NCBI GenBank assembly: GCA_041744755.1
Contig: JBGTKC010000008.1
Span: 1 to 64,000, forward strand
From: CALDTK01 sp041744755
GTDB lineage: Bacteria > Bacteroidota > Bacteroidia > Chitinophagales > Saprospiraceae
Length of the DNA stretch: 64,000 nucleotides
Reading direction: 5' to 3'
The stretch's first letter is position 1, and the number at the start of each line of letters is the position of its first letter. Of the stretch, positions 42,489 through 52,326 are shown piece after piece. The position numbers and the translations under genes are program-made. The notes beneath the pieces were generated by a model. That model worked only from the letters and a program-made list of their open reading frames with translations. It was not told where the DNA came from and searched no databases.

Positions 42489-44024
42489 ATGTCTACCGAT
42501 AATTCCGAGTTCGTCTCCCCCCGGTCCGCCTCCGACCTCCTCTTGGCGGCCGAGGCCCGCGCGGCGGTGGCGGAGGCGCGACTGCGGCACCTCGAAACCG
42601 TCATCGACATCGGGGCCATCGGACTGTTCGATTGGCCGGACGTCTCCACGGAGGCGATCTCGCTGTCCGAGACGTTCCTGCAGGGCCTCGGCTATCCCCC
42701 GAACAGCTTCGCGGGGACGCGGGAAGCGATGGCGAGCCTCGTGCACCCCGATGACCTGCCTGCAGTGGTAGAGAATTTCGCGGTCGGGACAGCAGAGCAC
42801 ACGCACCGAAAGTACACTTGTCGACTGCTACTCGCCAGCGGGGCGTACCGCTGGCACGAGACCAACCTCAAGGGCTACCAGCGCCCGGGCCAGGCGACCC
42901 CGTCGGCCATCGCCACCATCGTAGACGTCCACGACGCGACTACACTCCGGATCAAGAATGCGACACTGGTCGAGCAGCTTAACGCCGTAGTCGAGGCCTC
43001 CGGCGCCGGCGTCTACGACTGGCCCGATAGCGCCGACACCTACCTCGAAATCAGTCCCTCCCTCCAGCGGCTCATCAATTTGGAAGGCCAGGAGGTGCCC
43101 CAGGACTTCGATTTCCTCTGGGAGCGGATACATCCGGAAGACCGGCACCAAGTCGGACGAGACCTAGCTGCCACTAGCGTCGACCCCAATGGGGCGTTCG
43201 ACTCTACTTATAGACTCCTCGTCGAGGGGAAGGGATACCGTTACGTGCGCTCACTCGCGCAGGCGACCTTCATCGATGGAGGGCCACGCCACCGCCTCAC
43301 GGGAGCCATCTTCGATATTCACGACGCCCAAATGGCCATCCGGGCCGAGGCGGCGGTCCGCGAGCAACTGAGCCAGTTCAACTACATCGTCGCCCACGAT
43401 CTCGCGGCCCCCCTCCGGCAGCTCTCCGGCTACACTACGATCCTAGCCGAGGACTACGGTTCGCTCTTGGACCAGCAGGCCCACGCGCACTTGGCCACCA
43501 TGGAGGCGACCGCGCAAAACGCCCAGCTCCTGATCCGGGACCTACTCGCATTTAGTCAGGTCGGCACGGCCGCCATGCGCTTCCAGCGGGTAGACCTCCA
43601 GCCCATCGTCGACCACCTCATCGAGATGCTCGACCCCAGACGCGAGATTAACTGGCGGTGTGACCCGATGCCCACGGTCAACGGTGACCGAACGCACCTC
43701 ACGATGCTGTTCCAAAACCTCCTGGCCAATGCCGTGAAGTTCTCCGGTAAGACGGGTCGGCAGGCGACCATTACCATCGCCTCGGGGGAGACGGATGGGA
43801 CGATGGTTCAGATCCGTGTGGCGGACAACGGTATCGGCTTCGACCAGAGCTACGCCGAGAAAATCTTCGGTGCCTTCGAGCGCGCTCACTCGAAGGACGA
43901 GTTCGAGGGTAGCGGCATCGGCCTGGCCAACGTCGCGCGGATCGTCGAGCGACACAATGGCACCATCACCGCGGAGGGTCGCCCCGGCTACGGCGCGACC
44001 TTCCACGTTTCCTTACCGCGTTAG
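42489..44024 (+). CDS. PAS-domain sensor histidine kinase
   Basis: A 511-residue soluble kinase. Two PAS/PAC modules occupy about residues 40-165 and 170-290 (ETVIDIGAIGLFDWPDVSTEAI and VVEASGAGVYDWPDSADTYL, each with the LVHPDD/HPEDR end block). The HisKA helix follows with YIVAHDLAAPLRQLSGYTTI, where His is phosphorylated, then the HATPase domain with N box LLANAVKF, G1 box VADNGIGFD and G2 box GSGIGLANV. No membrane helix or signal peptide is seen, so it senses inside the cell. No response regulator is next to it. Start ATG 42489 follows a good promoter. A decayed PAS fragment at 45437 resembles the first PAS domain of this protein. Confidence 0.95.
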   Translation: MSTDNSEFVSPRSASDLLLAAEARAAVAEARLRHLETVIDIGAIGLFDWPDVSTEAISLSETFLQGLGYPPNSFAGTREAMASLVHPDDLPAVVENFAVGTAEHTHRKYTCRLLLASGAYRWHETNLKGYQRPGQATPSAIATIVDVHDATTLRIKNATLVEQLNAVVEASGAGVYDWPDSADTYLEISPSLQRLINLEGQEVPQDFDFLWERIHPEDRHQVGRDLAATSVDPNGAFDSTYRLLVEGKGYRYVRSLAQATFIDGGPRHRLTGAIFDIHDAQMAIRAEAAVREQLSQFNYIVAHDLAAPLRQLSGYTTILAEDYGSLLDQQAHAHLATMEATAQNAQLLIRDLLAFSQVGTAAMRFQRVDLQPIVDHLIEMLDPRREINWRCDPMPTVNGDRTHLTMLFQNLLANAVKFSGKTGRQATITIASGETDGTMVQIRVADNGIGFDQSYAEKIFGAFERAHSKDEFEGSGIGLANVARIVERHNGTITAEGRPGYGATFHVSLPR

Positions 44025-44284
44025 CCAGGCTATGGTCGCTGCCCCATCGGTTTTGGCGAAAGCCGAATGGCGGGCCCACGGGCGGAACGTAGGGGTTGTA
44101 GGGTGCTGCCGCTACGGAGGCGCAGTCGCTCGCGCAGGGAGGCCCCGGCGCGTCGTGACGTAACCCTCGACCCCGAGAGCGGTATGGCCTCAGCCTAAAC
44201 CACGCCTATCCCACACACTACATCCATGGGAGACGACAATACCGTACACGAGTATCGCCTGGGCCGTCCCGTGAGGCAACGTGG

Positions 44285-44962
44285 TTAGGCCTGGCGTCGC
44301 TCCTGCCACTCCGCGATGAGTGGGCGCCGCACGTCGATCATGAGGAGGTTGTGCTTCAGGCGGATGGTCGACTGCGAACTGTGGCCGACCACCTGCGTAA
44401 TACCCTCATCCTGGAGGGCGCCGTGGTACTGACCCAGCCGCAGCCACATCGGGCCGTCGAAGGGGTCGGTGCCGTCGTTGACGGGCGAGCAGTAGTAGAG
44501 CTCCGGGGGGCGCTCCTCGTTCAGGTAGGCGATGGCGGCGTCGAGGTCGCGGCAGCCGTACTTGGTCATCAGCACGTTGAGCAGCGTCCCCGAGAGGCCG
44601 GCGTGGCTACAGACGTAGCGATCGAGGCGGTAGACGTACCGCAGGATATCGACGAACTCTGCGTAGACCTCGGCCATCTTCTTCGCACTACTGGGCTCGT
44701 AGCCGTTTTTGCGGAAGCTGACGTCATCCGGGAACAGGTAGGCCAGGTCGTGATTGCCGATCAGGGGCGTTGAGTCCGTCTTTCGACAAAACGCGAAGAC
44801 TTCACGCAAAAAACTTGCGTCGTTGGGGTGGGGCCCGTTGTCGGCGTAGTCCCCGAGGAAGACCACCTTGTTGCCCTCGCCGTGGAGCCGGACGGCCTCC
44901 TCGAAGAGGTGGTGACGCATGTGGATGTCGGGGACGACGGCTAGGCAGTGTTTTATTCGCAC
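44285..44962 (-). CDS. Calcineurin-like metallophosphoesterase
   Basis: A 225-residue phosphoesterase starting at GTG 44962. The dimetal motifs are visible: PDIHMRHHLFEEA, VFLGDYADNGPHP (family: GDxxDRG-like), PLIGNHD, YVCSHAGLSG, and TQVVGHSSQS near the end. The order matches bis(5'-nucleosyl)-tetraphosphatase or Ser/Thr-phosphatase-like enzymes. The DYADNG variant is unusual compared with DxxDRG but keeps the metal-binding Asp and Asn. It is a single gene. A mini-hairpin copy at 44778 has the rare stem GTC/GAC, read as AFCRKTDS in the sense direction. Confidence 0.88.
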   Translation of the reverse strand: MRIKHCLAVVPDIHMRHHLFEEAVRLHGEGNKVVFLGDYADNGPHPNDASFLREVFAFCRKTDSTPLIGNHDLAYLFPDDVSFRKNGYEPSSAKKMAEVYAEFVDILRYVYRLDRYVCSHAGLSGTLLNVLMTKYGCRDLDAAIAYLNEERPPELYYCSPVNDGTDPFDGPMWLRLGQYHGALQDEGITQVVGHSSQSTIRLKHNLLMIDVRRPLIAEWQERRQA

Positions 44963-45436
44963 GCTGGCAGGAGATACTGGTGAGAGCCTCGACGCCGTGC
45001 GTTCGATTGCCCGTAGACTGAGACCCTTTCCCCTTGCCGGCGGTATGGACGGATAATCCCTCAAGGTCTGACCCGCTCGGTGTTTCGGTGTCGAAAGCCG
45101 CGTGAGTCGTGGGGCTAAGCCGGGATCGAGCGGCGTGGAGGACGGTGGACGGTTAGGACGTCCAACGTCACAACCCGCTAGCCGGGTTTAGCTTGAGATC
45201 CACCGAGCTATGGGTTCCTTGTCCGTCGACGTCGGAGGGACATTGGCCAAAACTAGGCAAGCGAGTATCGTCATCACCTAGCGCAACGTCGTGCGACTCT
45301 CACCGTGGAGGTGGCCGGCAGGCTATTGTTTCCTCACGACAGATGTCGCGCAGACCGCCGTGGCTGCGATCGGAGTCGTGGGATCAAGTTAGTCCCGCCT
45401 GACCTAGCCAATGAAAGTCGGACGAAGCTGTTGTGA
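44963..45436. other. Non-coding stretch before the PAS fragment
   Basis: No supported gene. Some stretches keep codon-like composition (for example around 45300) but show no family resemblance and carry stops in all frames. It may be the decayed remainder of the kinase gene whose PAS domain survives at 45437. Confidence 0.4.
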
Positions 45437-45775
45437 ATGACCCGGCGCCGTCGCCTCGCCCTGGTCGAAGTCCGGGAGCGCGAGCGGCGGGGGCTCCACC
45501 TAGACTGGTTCGAGCGCGCTGCGACGGCCAGTCAACTCGTGATTTTTGACAGGGCCGATGTCTCGGTCGACGAGATCTACTTCACGCAGTCGGTCTATCC
45601 GGTGCTGGGCTACGAGGTCTTCACCTTGACACCGAGCTTCCGATCCCTGCTCGCGGCTGCCAACCCACACGAGAGCCCTCGGTTCGAGCACGCGGTGTAC
45701 GGCACGCGCTACGAGACGGGCGCCGTGCAGGAGGAGGTGAGGATGCGGTGTGCCGACGGGCGTTACAAAAAGTGA
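45437..45775 (+). pseudogene. PAS-domain fragment of a lost histidine kinase
   Basis: The frame reads LVIFDRADVSVDEIYFTQSV, YPVLGYEVFTLTPSFRSLL, then a shortened end block and VRMRCADGRYKK before a stop. This aligns with the first PAS domain of the kinase at 42489 (GLFDWPDVSTEAI, then LGYPPNSF). HisKA and HATPase parts are missing, and the end falls exactly where the PAC motif begins. It is a duplicated and truncated fragment. Confidence 0.6.
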
Positions 45776-45834
45776 ACCGTCCGCCGGCTCGGCAGCGCAC
45801 TGAGTGTGGTAAACTGTCAACTAAAAATGAACCT

Positions 45835-48099
45835 TCATACCCGCAGCCATCGCAGGAGCACCGGGATCATCAGCAGGTCCGCGACCACCGCACTCGCCAG
45901 CGTCACCGAGATCAGCATTCCGACCGTCACACTCGGTGGGTGGACGCTGAACAACATGACCATGAAGCCGAAGAACAGGATCACGCTCGTGAGGATGATG
46001 GCCTTCCCGCTCTCGCGGAACGTCACCGCCATGGCCTCGTCGATCGACATGCCTCGCGCACGCACGAGCTTGTATTTCGCCAGGAAGTGGATGGTGTCGT
46101 CCACGGCGATCCCGAAGATCACGGCGAAAATGATCGAGATTCCGGCCTCGAGCTCGATCCCGAGGTAGCCGAGCAGGGCTCCCGCAAAAATGAGGGGTAC
46201 GAGATTCGGCACCATCGAGACAATCAGCAGGCGCCAATTACGGTACAGGCCCGCCATCAGGCAAGCGATGATGAGCACGGCGCCGCCGAGGCCCCACAGC
46301 AGGCTCTCCCGCACGTAGACGGAGTTCTTGTCGAGGAGCAGCCCCGTGCCTGTCTCTCGCACCTTGATCACGGAGGAGTCGACATTCGTTTTGGCGAAAG
46401 CCACCAGCCGACTCGCCACCCCGCGGATGGAGTCACTCCCCACGTCGAGGGCGCGGCTCGTAATGCGAGCCTTGTCGCCGTCGCGATTGACGAGCACCGC
46501 CGTCGCACTCGCCGGCGCCCTACTCAGAAGAGGTTTGAGGCGCGCGTAGGCCTCCTCGTCTTGAGGCAGGGCGTACGCCTCCCGCCCGCCGCCGTCCATG
46601 GCCTGCTGGACACTCTTGACGAGGGTGTTCTGGCTCGTCACCGCGCGCAGGGTCGGCTCCGCCCGCATGGCGCCCTCGATCTTGTCCATCTCACGGAGCA
46701 CCGCCAGATCCGAGGCGGTGTAGCCGGGCTGCACGAAGACCGCAAATTCTACCGGGCGAAAGCCCGTGAATTTCTCCTCGAAGAACACGAAGTCGTCTGA
46801 GATCTTCGAGTTGCGGGGGAGGTTATCGATGATGCGGTAGTTGGTATTGACGAGGCTGATCCCGACGCCACACACGACGGCGACCACGCCGGTGCCGATC
46901 ACGATCTGCTTGGTGTGCGTTCGGACCCACTCGTTGAGTCTCAGCAGCCACGAGTCCCAGCGCTCGACGGTGCCGGCCGTGCGCATCAGTTGATCCTGCG
47001 TGAAGAGCGTGAGCAAGGGGAGCGTGAACGTGAGCACGGTCACGAACGCCACCACGACCCCGATACCGGCATTGAGGCCGAAGTCACGAATCGGCATGAC
47101 GCGACTCGTGAGTAGGGTCGCGAAGCCGACGGCGGTGGTGAGGGAGGTAAGGAACGTGGCGAGGCCGATCTCCTTGACGGTCGTCCGCAGGGCGCCCTCG
47201 CGGGACTGCCCGGCGCGGAGCTCGTCGACGTACTTCGTCATGAGGTGCACGAGGTCGCTCGTGCCCACGATGACCATCAGGACCGGGTACAGCGCCGACA
47301 TAGCATTGAGCTCCCGCCCGAGCGCGGCGAGCAGCCCGAAGAAAAGAAGGAGCCCCAGGGCGATTGACACCATCGCGATCAGGACCCCGCGCCACCGCTG
47401 GTAGATGAAAAAGAGGATCAGCGTCACGAGCGCCCCGGAGATCAGCGTCGAGACGGTGACCTCGCGCTTTTGCATCCTGATGAGCTCGGATTGGAAGTAG
47501 GCGCGGCCCAGGAAGTGGGTCTGGCTTTCGCCAAAACCTGCTGCCGCGGCGGTGGCCTTGAAGTAGGCCATGATCGAGTCCGAGGCCGGGAGCGTCATCT
47601 CCTCGGTGGTGCGCGCGACGATGGCGAGCGTGGAGGCATCCGGGGAGATGAGGTTGTAGACGAAGCGTTCGTCGGCCATCACCTTGGCGGAGTCCAACGC
47701 GAGGCGCTCGGGGGAGTCGCGGTGCAACACCGGGACGCTCGTAAGCCCGAAGGGCGTCTTGACCGGTGAGCGCAGCTTGGTGAGCGACATCACGTTACCC
47801 ACCTGCGGGCCCTCCTGCAAACCCAGCGTGAAGTCGTGGAAGCGATTGAGGAAAGCCGTGTCGAATACGCTGCCCGCAGCACCGTCGGGCGCGGCGGGAG
47901 CTTCGACAGCGACGAGCATGAAGGCGTCATCGGCCTCGAACTCCTCGGTGAACTCCTGGAAGAACGCCAGGTCAGGATCATCCTGCGGGAAGAAGCTCGC
48001 GAAGTCGAAGGCGAACTCGAGTTTGGTAACGGCGAATGCCGCCGCGATGGCCAGGAGGCCGTAGACGACCAAGATGGTCGTGCGAAGACGTGAGTCCAT
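45835..48099 (-). CDS. MMPL/RND-family membrane transporter
   Basis: A 754-residue polytopic protein with two repeats of one helix, a large periplasmic loop and five helices, the RND/MMPL layout (about residues 8-25, then 200-380; 400-420, then 600-750). The sterol-sensing-like blocks are visible: ALYPVLMVIVGTSDLVHLMTKYVDEL and AVIFGIAVDDTIHFLAKYKLVRA, each with proton-relay Asp. Members export lipids or hopanoids. It is encoded alone. Two mini-hairpin copies are inside (46388 antisense read FAKT; 47523 sense read GFGES), both in the periplasmic loops, where sequence is variable. No membrane-fusion protein gene is near, which fits a MMPL-type single-component exporter. Confidence 0.92.
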   Translation of the reverse strand: MDSRLRTTILVVYGLLAIAAAFAVTKLEFAFDFASFFPQDDPDLAFFQEFTEEFEADDAFMLVAVEAPAAPDGAAGSVFDTAFLNRFHDFTLGLQEGPQVGNVMSLTKLRSPVKTPFGLTSVPVLHRDSPERLALDSAKVMADERFVYNLISPDASTLAIVARTTEEMTLPASDSIMAYFKATAAAAGFGESQTHFLGRAYFQSELIRMQKREVTVSTLISGALVTLILFFIYQRWRGVLIAMVSIALGLLLFFGLLAALGRELNAMSALYPVLMVIVGTSDLVHLMTKYVDELRAGQSREGALRTTVKEIGLATFLTSLTTAVGFATLLTSRVMPIRDFGLNAGIGVVVAFVTVLTFTLPLLTLFTQDQLMRTAGTVERWDSWLLRLNEWVRTHTKQIVIGTGVVAVVCGVGISLVNTNYRIIDNLPRNSKISDDFVFFEEKFTGFRPVEFAVFVQPGYTASDLAVLREMDKIEGAMRAEPTLRAVTSQNTLVKSVQQAMDGGGREAYALPQDEEAYARLKPLLSRAPASATAVLVNRDGDKARITSRALDVGSDSIRGVASRLVAFAKTNVDSSVIKVRETGTGLLLDKNSVYVRESLLWGLGGAVLIIACLMAGLYRNWRLLIVSMVPNLVPLIFAGALLGYLGIELEAGISIIFAVIFGIAVDDTIHFLAKYKLVRARGMSIDEAMAVTFRESGKAIILTSVILFFGFMVMLFSVHPPSVTVGMLISVTLASAVVADLLMIPVLLRWLRV

Positions 48100-48200
48100 G
48101 GGGTAGGTCGGCGCCCTGGGGCGTGGGCACTGGGGTTAACGGGTGGGGGGCGGTGAAGTTTGGAGGAGCCAACCGCGTCGCTTCGCGCCACAAGAGTTTC

Positions 48201-48278
48201 ACCACAGAGGCACCGAGGAGCACAGAGGGCCACAGACACTTGGCGCCTTTACTCCGTGGCGCCCTCTGTGTGTGTGGT
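48201..48278. repeat. Imperfect inverted repeat of CACAGAG type
   Basis: ACCACA (48201-48206) pairs with TGTGGT (48273-48278), and CACAGAGGGC (48221-48230) pairs with GCCCTCTGTG (48261-48270), with GG-rich interior. Repeats made of CACAGAG units are common between genes in Bacteroidota. It lies between the MMPL gene and the gluconate dehydrogenase subunit-3 gene. Confidence 0.8.
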
Positions 48279-48338
48279 AAATAGAAAATCGAGCGAAGCC
48301 CGCTCCGGTCGCGAGCCCATCAGTCGCAGCCGGTCTTC

Positions 48339-49067
48339 CTACGCGATCAAGTTGCCCTTCTCATCCCACGCGGCCACCGTTTCGCGGGTGTCCTGATCGA
48401 TGCACTTGGCGAGCCACTCCGGCTCGTAGGCGACGCCGTGCTTGGCGAGGACCTCGTCGGGGACGCCGTCCCATACATTGGGCTGGTTGCCCTGGTAGCC
48501 GATATCCTTGATGCCGACGGGGGAGGTGTAGTAGCCCACGGCGGTGAGGTTGCGCATGAGGCCGAAGAACTGCTGCGGCTGGGTACGGTCCCTCTCTGCG
48601 ATCTTGTGGTCGTAGCCGGCGAGTGGGTCAACGATCTCGATCTGCTGAGACGCGGTAAGGTCTCGGAAGTCCTTCTCGAACCTGGTGTTGGCTTCGCGAT
48701 TCAGCCAGGCCAACCCACCGCGCATGGGCAGCTGCCAGGCTTCTTCCTCCTTGACGCGGAATTCGATAAACTCCGGCACCTTGGCGTCTTCGACGCTGCC
48801 GTACTCATTGGCGGGCAAGATGACGTGGGCGAGGGCGGTGATGGTGGCGAGTTCGTGTTCGGTGAAAAAGGTCTGGTCCCGCAGTCGCTGGACCTTATCG
48901 AGCTCCTTCGGCGTGAGGTAGCTGAGTTCGGCGTCGGAGAGTTTGTTGGGGTCTGCGTTGCCGGCGTTGCTGTCGGTGCCGTCGGTCCGGCACCCGGGGA
49001 GGGTGGTGGCGAGGCCTGCACCAGCGGTGCCGATGATGAGGGTCTTGAGGGAGTCGCGGCGATTCAT
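48339..49067 (-). CDS. Gluconate 2-dehydrogenase subunit 3-like protein
   Basis: A 242-residue protein with an N-terminal twin-arginine-like signal (MNRRDSLKTLIIGTAGAGLATTLPGC, with a lipobox-like Cys), typical for the small subunit of membrane sugar dehydrogenases. The body has the subunit-3 pattern: FFTEHELATITALAHVILPANEYGSVEDAKVPEFIEF and FFGLMRNLTAVGYYTSPVG. It escorts or anchors the flavoprotein partner. That partner follows downstream: the GMC oxidoreductase at 49178, which is upstream in coordinates on the same minus strand, so the GMC gene is transcribed first and this gene second only if they share a promoter; in fact this gene lies downstream of it by 110 bp. The dihaem cytochrome c at 5328 could be an acceptor. 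Confidence 0.88.
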   Translation of the reverse strand: MNRRDSLKTLIIGTAGAGLATTLPGCRTDGTDSNAGNADPNKLSDAELSYLTPKELDKVQRLRDQTFFTEHELATITALAHVILPANEYGSVEDAKVPEFIEFRVKEEEAWQLPMRGGLAWLNREANTRFEKDFRDLTASQQIEIVDPLAGYDHKIAERDRTQPQQFFGLMRNLTAVGYYTSPVGIKDIGYQGNQPNVWDGVPDEVLAKHGVAYEPEWLAKCIDQDTRETVAAWDEKGNLIA

Positions 49068-49177
49068 GCGGTGAGTTTTGAGAGTCGTGTGCGTGCGGAG
49101 GGTTCTGAGCGTGCGGGTCGGGGCGTGTAAGCGGATGTCTACTATACGTTCTCGCTGCAGTCCATCGTCCTTGTCTC

Positions 49178-50905
49178 CTAGATGTCTCTTCGCTTGAGGC
49201 TATCGATGAGGTGCTCAGAAGCGCGCATGCTCAGCGCCAGGATCGTCCAGGTGCAATTCTTATCGCCCTGTTGGACGATCGGACCGCCGTCCATGACGTA
49301 GACGTTGGGGACGTCGTGGAGGGCCTGGAAAGGCGTCGTGACGGAGGTCTTCGGGTCGTCGCCCATACGGGTAGTGCCGACCTCGTGGATGATCTTGCCG
49401 GGTTTCTCGAGGCCGTAGTCATTCTCAGCCGTCTTGGCCTCGCCGAGGACGTGACCGCCCATATTGTCGGTGATCTCCTCGAAGGTCTGCTGCATGTGCC
49501 GCGCCTGCTGGATCTCGTAGTCGCTCCACTTGTAGTTGAATCGCAGGACCGGGATCCCGTACTCGTCAACTTTGTTGGGATCGATCTCGCAAAAATTATC
49601 CTCACGGGGGATGCCCTCGCCGCGGCCTCCGAACCCCATCACCGCGCCGTAGAACTTGCGCACGTCCTTGCGGAGGCCCTCGCCGTAGCTACCGGTGGTT
49701 AGGCCCAGGTACTGATTCATATCGCCCGCGTTCCACCCGAAGCCGTAGCTCGGGCGCTGCATCCCGCCCCAGACCTCGATGTGGTAGCCGCGCGGGAAGT
49801 TGAGCTTCGAATGGTCGCCCCACCACGGGGAGTACACGTGCATCCCGCCGACGCCGTCCTCGTTGTAGGTCACGTCGCGGTCCATGAGGGCCGGGATGAA
49901 GGCCGCGCGGCTGGCGCCCGTGGAGTCGTGGAGGTACTTGCCCACCAATCCCGAGGAGTTGCCGAGGCCGTCGGGGTGGACTGGGCTCTTCGAGTTGAGC
50001 AGGATGCGCGCACTCGAACACGCCGACGCCGCGAGCACGACAGTCTTTGCCTGGAGTTTGTACTCCCGGCGCTCGTTGCGGTCGACGTAGACCACGCCGG
50101 TAGCCTTGCCCTGCGCGTCGGTGGTCACCTCGCGGACCATCGCGTCATTATATAGGTCGATCTGCCCCTGGCCCGACTTCATGGCCGGTATCACGAGACA
50201 GCTACTCGCCGAGAAGTCCGCGTACACGTTACACGACCGCGAGCACTGGGCGCAGTAGTAGCAGACCCCGCGATCGTTGTTGATTTTCTTGGTGAGGATC
50301 GAGAGCCGCGACGGGTAGACCGGCACGTTCGAGGCGCGCGCGCCCTTGATGTAGAACAGCTCGTGGAGGCGCGGCTTCGGCGGCGGAAGGAAGTAGCCGT
50401 CGGGATCGTTCGGTAGCCCCTCGTTCGTCCCGAAGACCCCGAGCAATTTGTCGATGCGATCATAGAACGGCTTTACGTCCTCGTAGCTGATCGGCCAGTT
50501 GTCCCCGAGCCCGTCGAAATCCTTTTTCTTGAAGTCGCGCGGCCCGAAGCGCAGCGAGATCCGCCCCCAGTGATTGGTGCGCCCGCCGAGCATCTGCGAC
50601 CGAAACCAGTAGAACTCCGTGCCTTCGGCCGCGGTATAGGGCTGGCCTTCGATGTCCCACCCGCCGTAGGCCATGTCGAAATCGCCGAAGGGCCGAAAGC
50701 GCGTACTCGCACCCCGGCGCGGGCTCTCGAACTCCCACTTTAACTGGGTGCGGGTCTTCGGGTCGGCCGGGTCGAAATACGGACCCGCCTCAACGACGGC
50801 GATGTTGAGGCCCGCTTCCGAGAGGATCTTCGTGGCCATGCCCCCGCCCGCGCCCGAGCCTACGATGATGGCGTCGTAGACCTTGGCGTTCGTGTTGCTC
50901 TGCAT
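49178..50905 (-). CDS. GMC-family FAD oxidoreductase
   Basis: A 575-residue flavoenzyme of the glucose-methanol-choline group. It starts with the FAD-binding Rossmann fold (DAIIVGSGAGGGMATKILSEAG, then VVEAGPYF), and continues with the GGRTNHWGR motif, the EYKLQAKTVVLAASACSSARIL block, and the C-terminal HEVGTTRMGDDPKTSV motif with the catalytic His region. Such proteins oxidise sugar or alcohol substrates and form a complex with a subunit-3 partner. That partner is encoded 110 bp downstream (48339). There is no own signal peptide, so it would be exported with the twin-arginine partner. No mini-hairpin copies occur in either gene. Confidence 0.95.
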   Translation of the reverse strand: MQSNTNAKVYDAIIVGSGAGGGMATKILSEAGLNIAVVEAGPYFDPADPKTRTQLKWEFESPRRGASTRFRPFGDFDMAYGGWDIEGQPYTAAEGTEFYWFRSQMLGGRTNHWGRISLRFGPRDFKKKDFDGLGDNWPISYEDVKPFYDRIDKLLGVFGTNEGLPNDPDGYFLPPPKPRLHELFYIKGARASNVPVYPSRLSILTKKINNDRGVCYYCAQCSRSCNVYADFSASSCLVIPAMKSGQGQIDLYNDAMVREVTTDAQGKATGVVYVDRNERREYKLQAKTVVLAASACSSARILLNSKSPVHPDGLGNSSGLVGKYLHDSTGASRAAFIPALMDRDVTYNEDGVGGMHVYSPWWGDHSKLNFPRGYHIEVWGGMQRPSYGFGWNAGDMNQYLGLTTGSYGEGLRKDVRKFYGAVMGFGGRGEGIPREDNFCEIDPNKVDEYGIPVLRFNYKWSDYEIQQARHMQQTFEEITDNMGGHVLGEAKTAENDYGLEKPGKIIHEVGTTRMGDDPKTSVTTPFQALHDVPNVYVMDGGPIVQQGDKNCTWTILALSMRASEHLIDSLKRRDI

Positions 50906-51127
50906 GTAGACTCTTGATGTCGTGTACCGCCAAATGTAGTGGCCCCCGTGGGATCACCGCCTCGATTGTTCGACGACATTCGTCGGGGGCGAAGAATATT
51001 GCGTTGCAGTGTAACACGTAGTTCCACTCACTTACCCAAGGCACCGCTCGGGAGAGCCCTTTGCTCTGCGTTGTGACCGTCTCCCGGGCGACGTGCTCGG
51101 CGGACCACTACCTTCGTCCAATCCGCC

Positions 51128-52306
51128 ATGCCTGAGTCCCCGAGGGAATTTCGATCCGGTCGTCACCAATTGCGTGGGCTCGTGGCGTGGCTAGTGCTCA
51201 CCAATTTGGTGAGTGGGGTATCGGTTTTGGCGCAAGCCGTTGAGCAACACGAGGTTTTGGCGCAAGCCGCCCCCGAGACCCCCAATCTCGTCCCCAATCC
51301 GAGCTTCGAGGAGTTCCGCGTGCGCCCGCTCGGGTGGTATTTCAAGGGGGCCAACTACAACCGCGTGATGCGGTACTGGCGCTCGCCGACGGCCGCCTCG
51401 CCGGATGCCTACAACCCAGACGTGCGCGTGCCGGGCAACTGGGCCGACAAGGGCTTCGGGGACGCCACCCCGCACAGCGGCGACGCGATGAGCGGGCTCA
51501 CGGTGTACGGCTGCGCCGACGGCAAGCCCCACTGCCGGGAGTACCTCCAGGTGCAACTCACCGAGCCGCTCGTGCGCGGGCAACGCTACAGCTTCAGCGT
51601 CTGGGTGGCCGCCTTGCCGCGGGGGCTGCGGTGCAATGGCCTGAGCGCCGCCTTCCTCGATGTAGCCAACTACTACGACGACGACAGGCGCCTTTCGGCG
51701 AAACCGCTGGTCACCTTCACGGAGGTCGCCGAGCCCGGCCAGGGTTGGACCGAGCTCGTGACCCAGTTCACGGCCACCGGCGAGGAGCTGTACTTACTAT
51801 TCGGCAACTTCGCCGAGGACGCTAGCACCAAGACGGTTACCCCGGCGGTCGACAACCCTCTCAACTTCGCCTATTACTACATTGACGACATCGCGATCCG
51901 CAAGATCGAGCCCTTCGCACGCGTCGCGACCGACCCGGACGACCTGAGCCAGAAGGTCCTGCGCGCCGGCGAATCAATCACCCTGCGCGACGTCTACTTC
52001 GACACCGACAGCGACGAGCTTCAGCCGCGCTCCTTCCGGGAGCTCGACAAGCTCGTGGCCCTCATGCGGCGATACGGCGAGGTGCGGGTCCGGATCGTCG
52101 GCCACACCGACAACGAAGGCACGCCCGACTACAACGAGGACCTGAGCCGCCGCCGCGCCGCCACCGTCGTGCGCTACTGCGAGGAGCACGGGATCGCGCG
52201 CCGGCGCCTAGACTCCGAGGGACGGGGCCAGCGCCAGCCGGTGGCGGACAACGCGACCGCGGACGGCCGTCAGCTCAATAGGCGCGTCGTGGCGGAGGTA
52301 GAGTGA
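51128..52306 (+). CDS. OmpA-family outer-membrane protein
   Basis: A 392-residue exported protein with a C-terminal OmpA peptidoglycan-binding domain (about residues 285-392: LRDVYFDTDSDELQPRSFRELDKLV, VRIVGHTDNEGTPDYNEDLSRRRAATVVRY, DSEGRGQRQPVADN). The middle part (about 50-260) resembles a jelly-roll binding module: NLVPNPSFEEF, PGNWADKGFGDATPHSG and YSFSVWVAALPRGL. The signal peptide ends in GVSVLAQAVEQHEVLAQAAP: two VLAQA units come from two mini-hairpin copies (51224, 51254; 30-bp period). The mature protein probably bridges outer membrane and wall. A further copy with one base changed lies at 51690. A TACCTTCG box lies 11 bases before the start. Confidence 0.92.
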   Translation: MPESPREFRSGRHQLRGLVAWLVLTNLVSGVSVLAQAVEQHEVLAQAAPETPNLVPNPSFEEFRVRPLGWYFKGANYNRVMRYWRSPTAASPDAYNPDVRVPGNWADKGFGDATPHSGDAMSGLTVYGCADGKPHCREYLQVQLTEPLVRGQRYSFSVWVAALPRGLRCNGLSAAFLDVANYYDDDRRLSAKPLVTFTEVAEPGQGWTELVTQFTATGEELYLLFGNFAEDASTKTVTPAVDNPLNFAYYYIDDIAIRKIEPFARVATDPDDLSQKVLRAGESITLRDVYFDTDSDELQPRSFRELDKLVALMRRYGEVRVRIVGHTDNEGTPDYNEDLSRRRAATVVRYCEEHGIARRRLDSEGRGQRQPVADNATADGRQLNRRVVAEVE

Positions 52307-52326
52307 GGCCCCGCGGATCGTCACTC

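Noticed and set aside
46753..46766. CGGGC-GAAA-GCCCG, a perfect hairpin inside the MMPL gene, looked like another family member.
   Set aside because: It lacks the T-tail that all other copies keep, so I did not count it.
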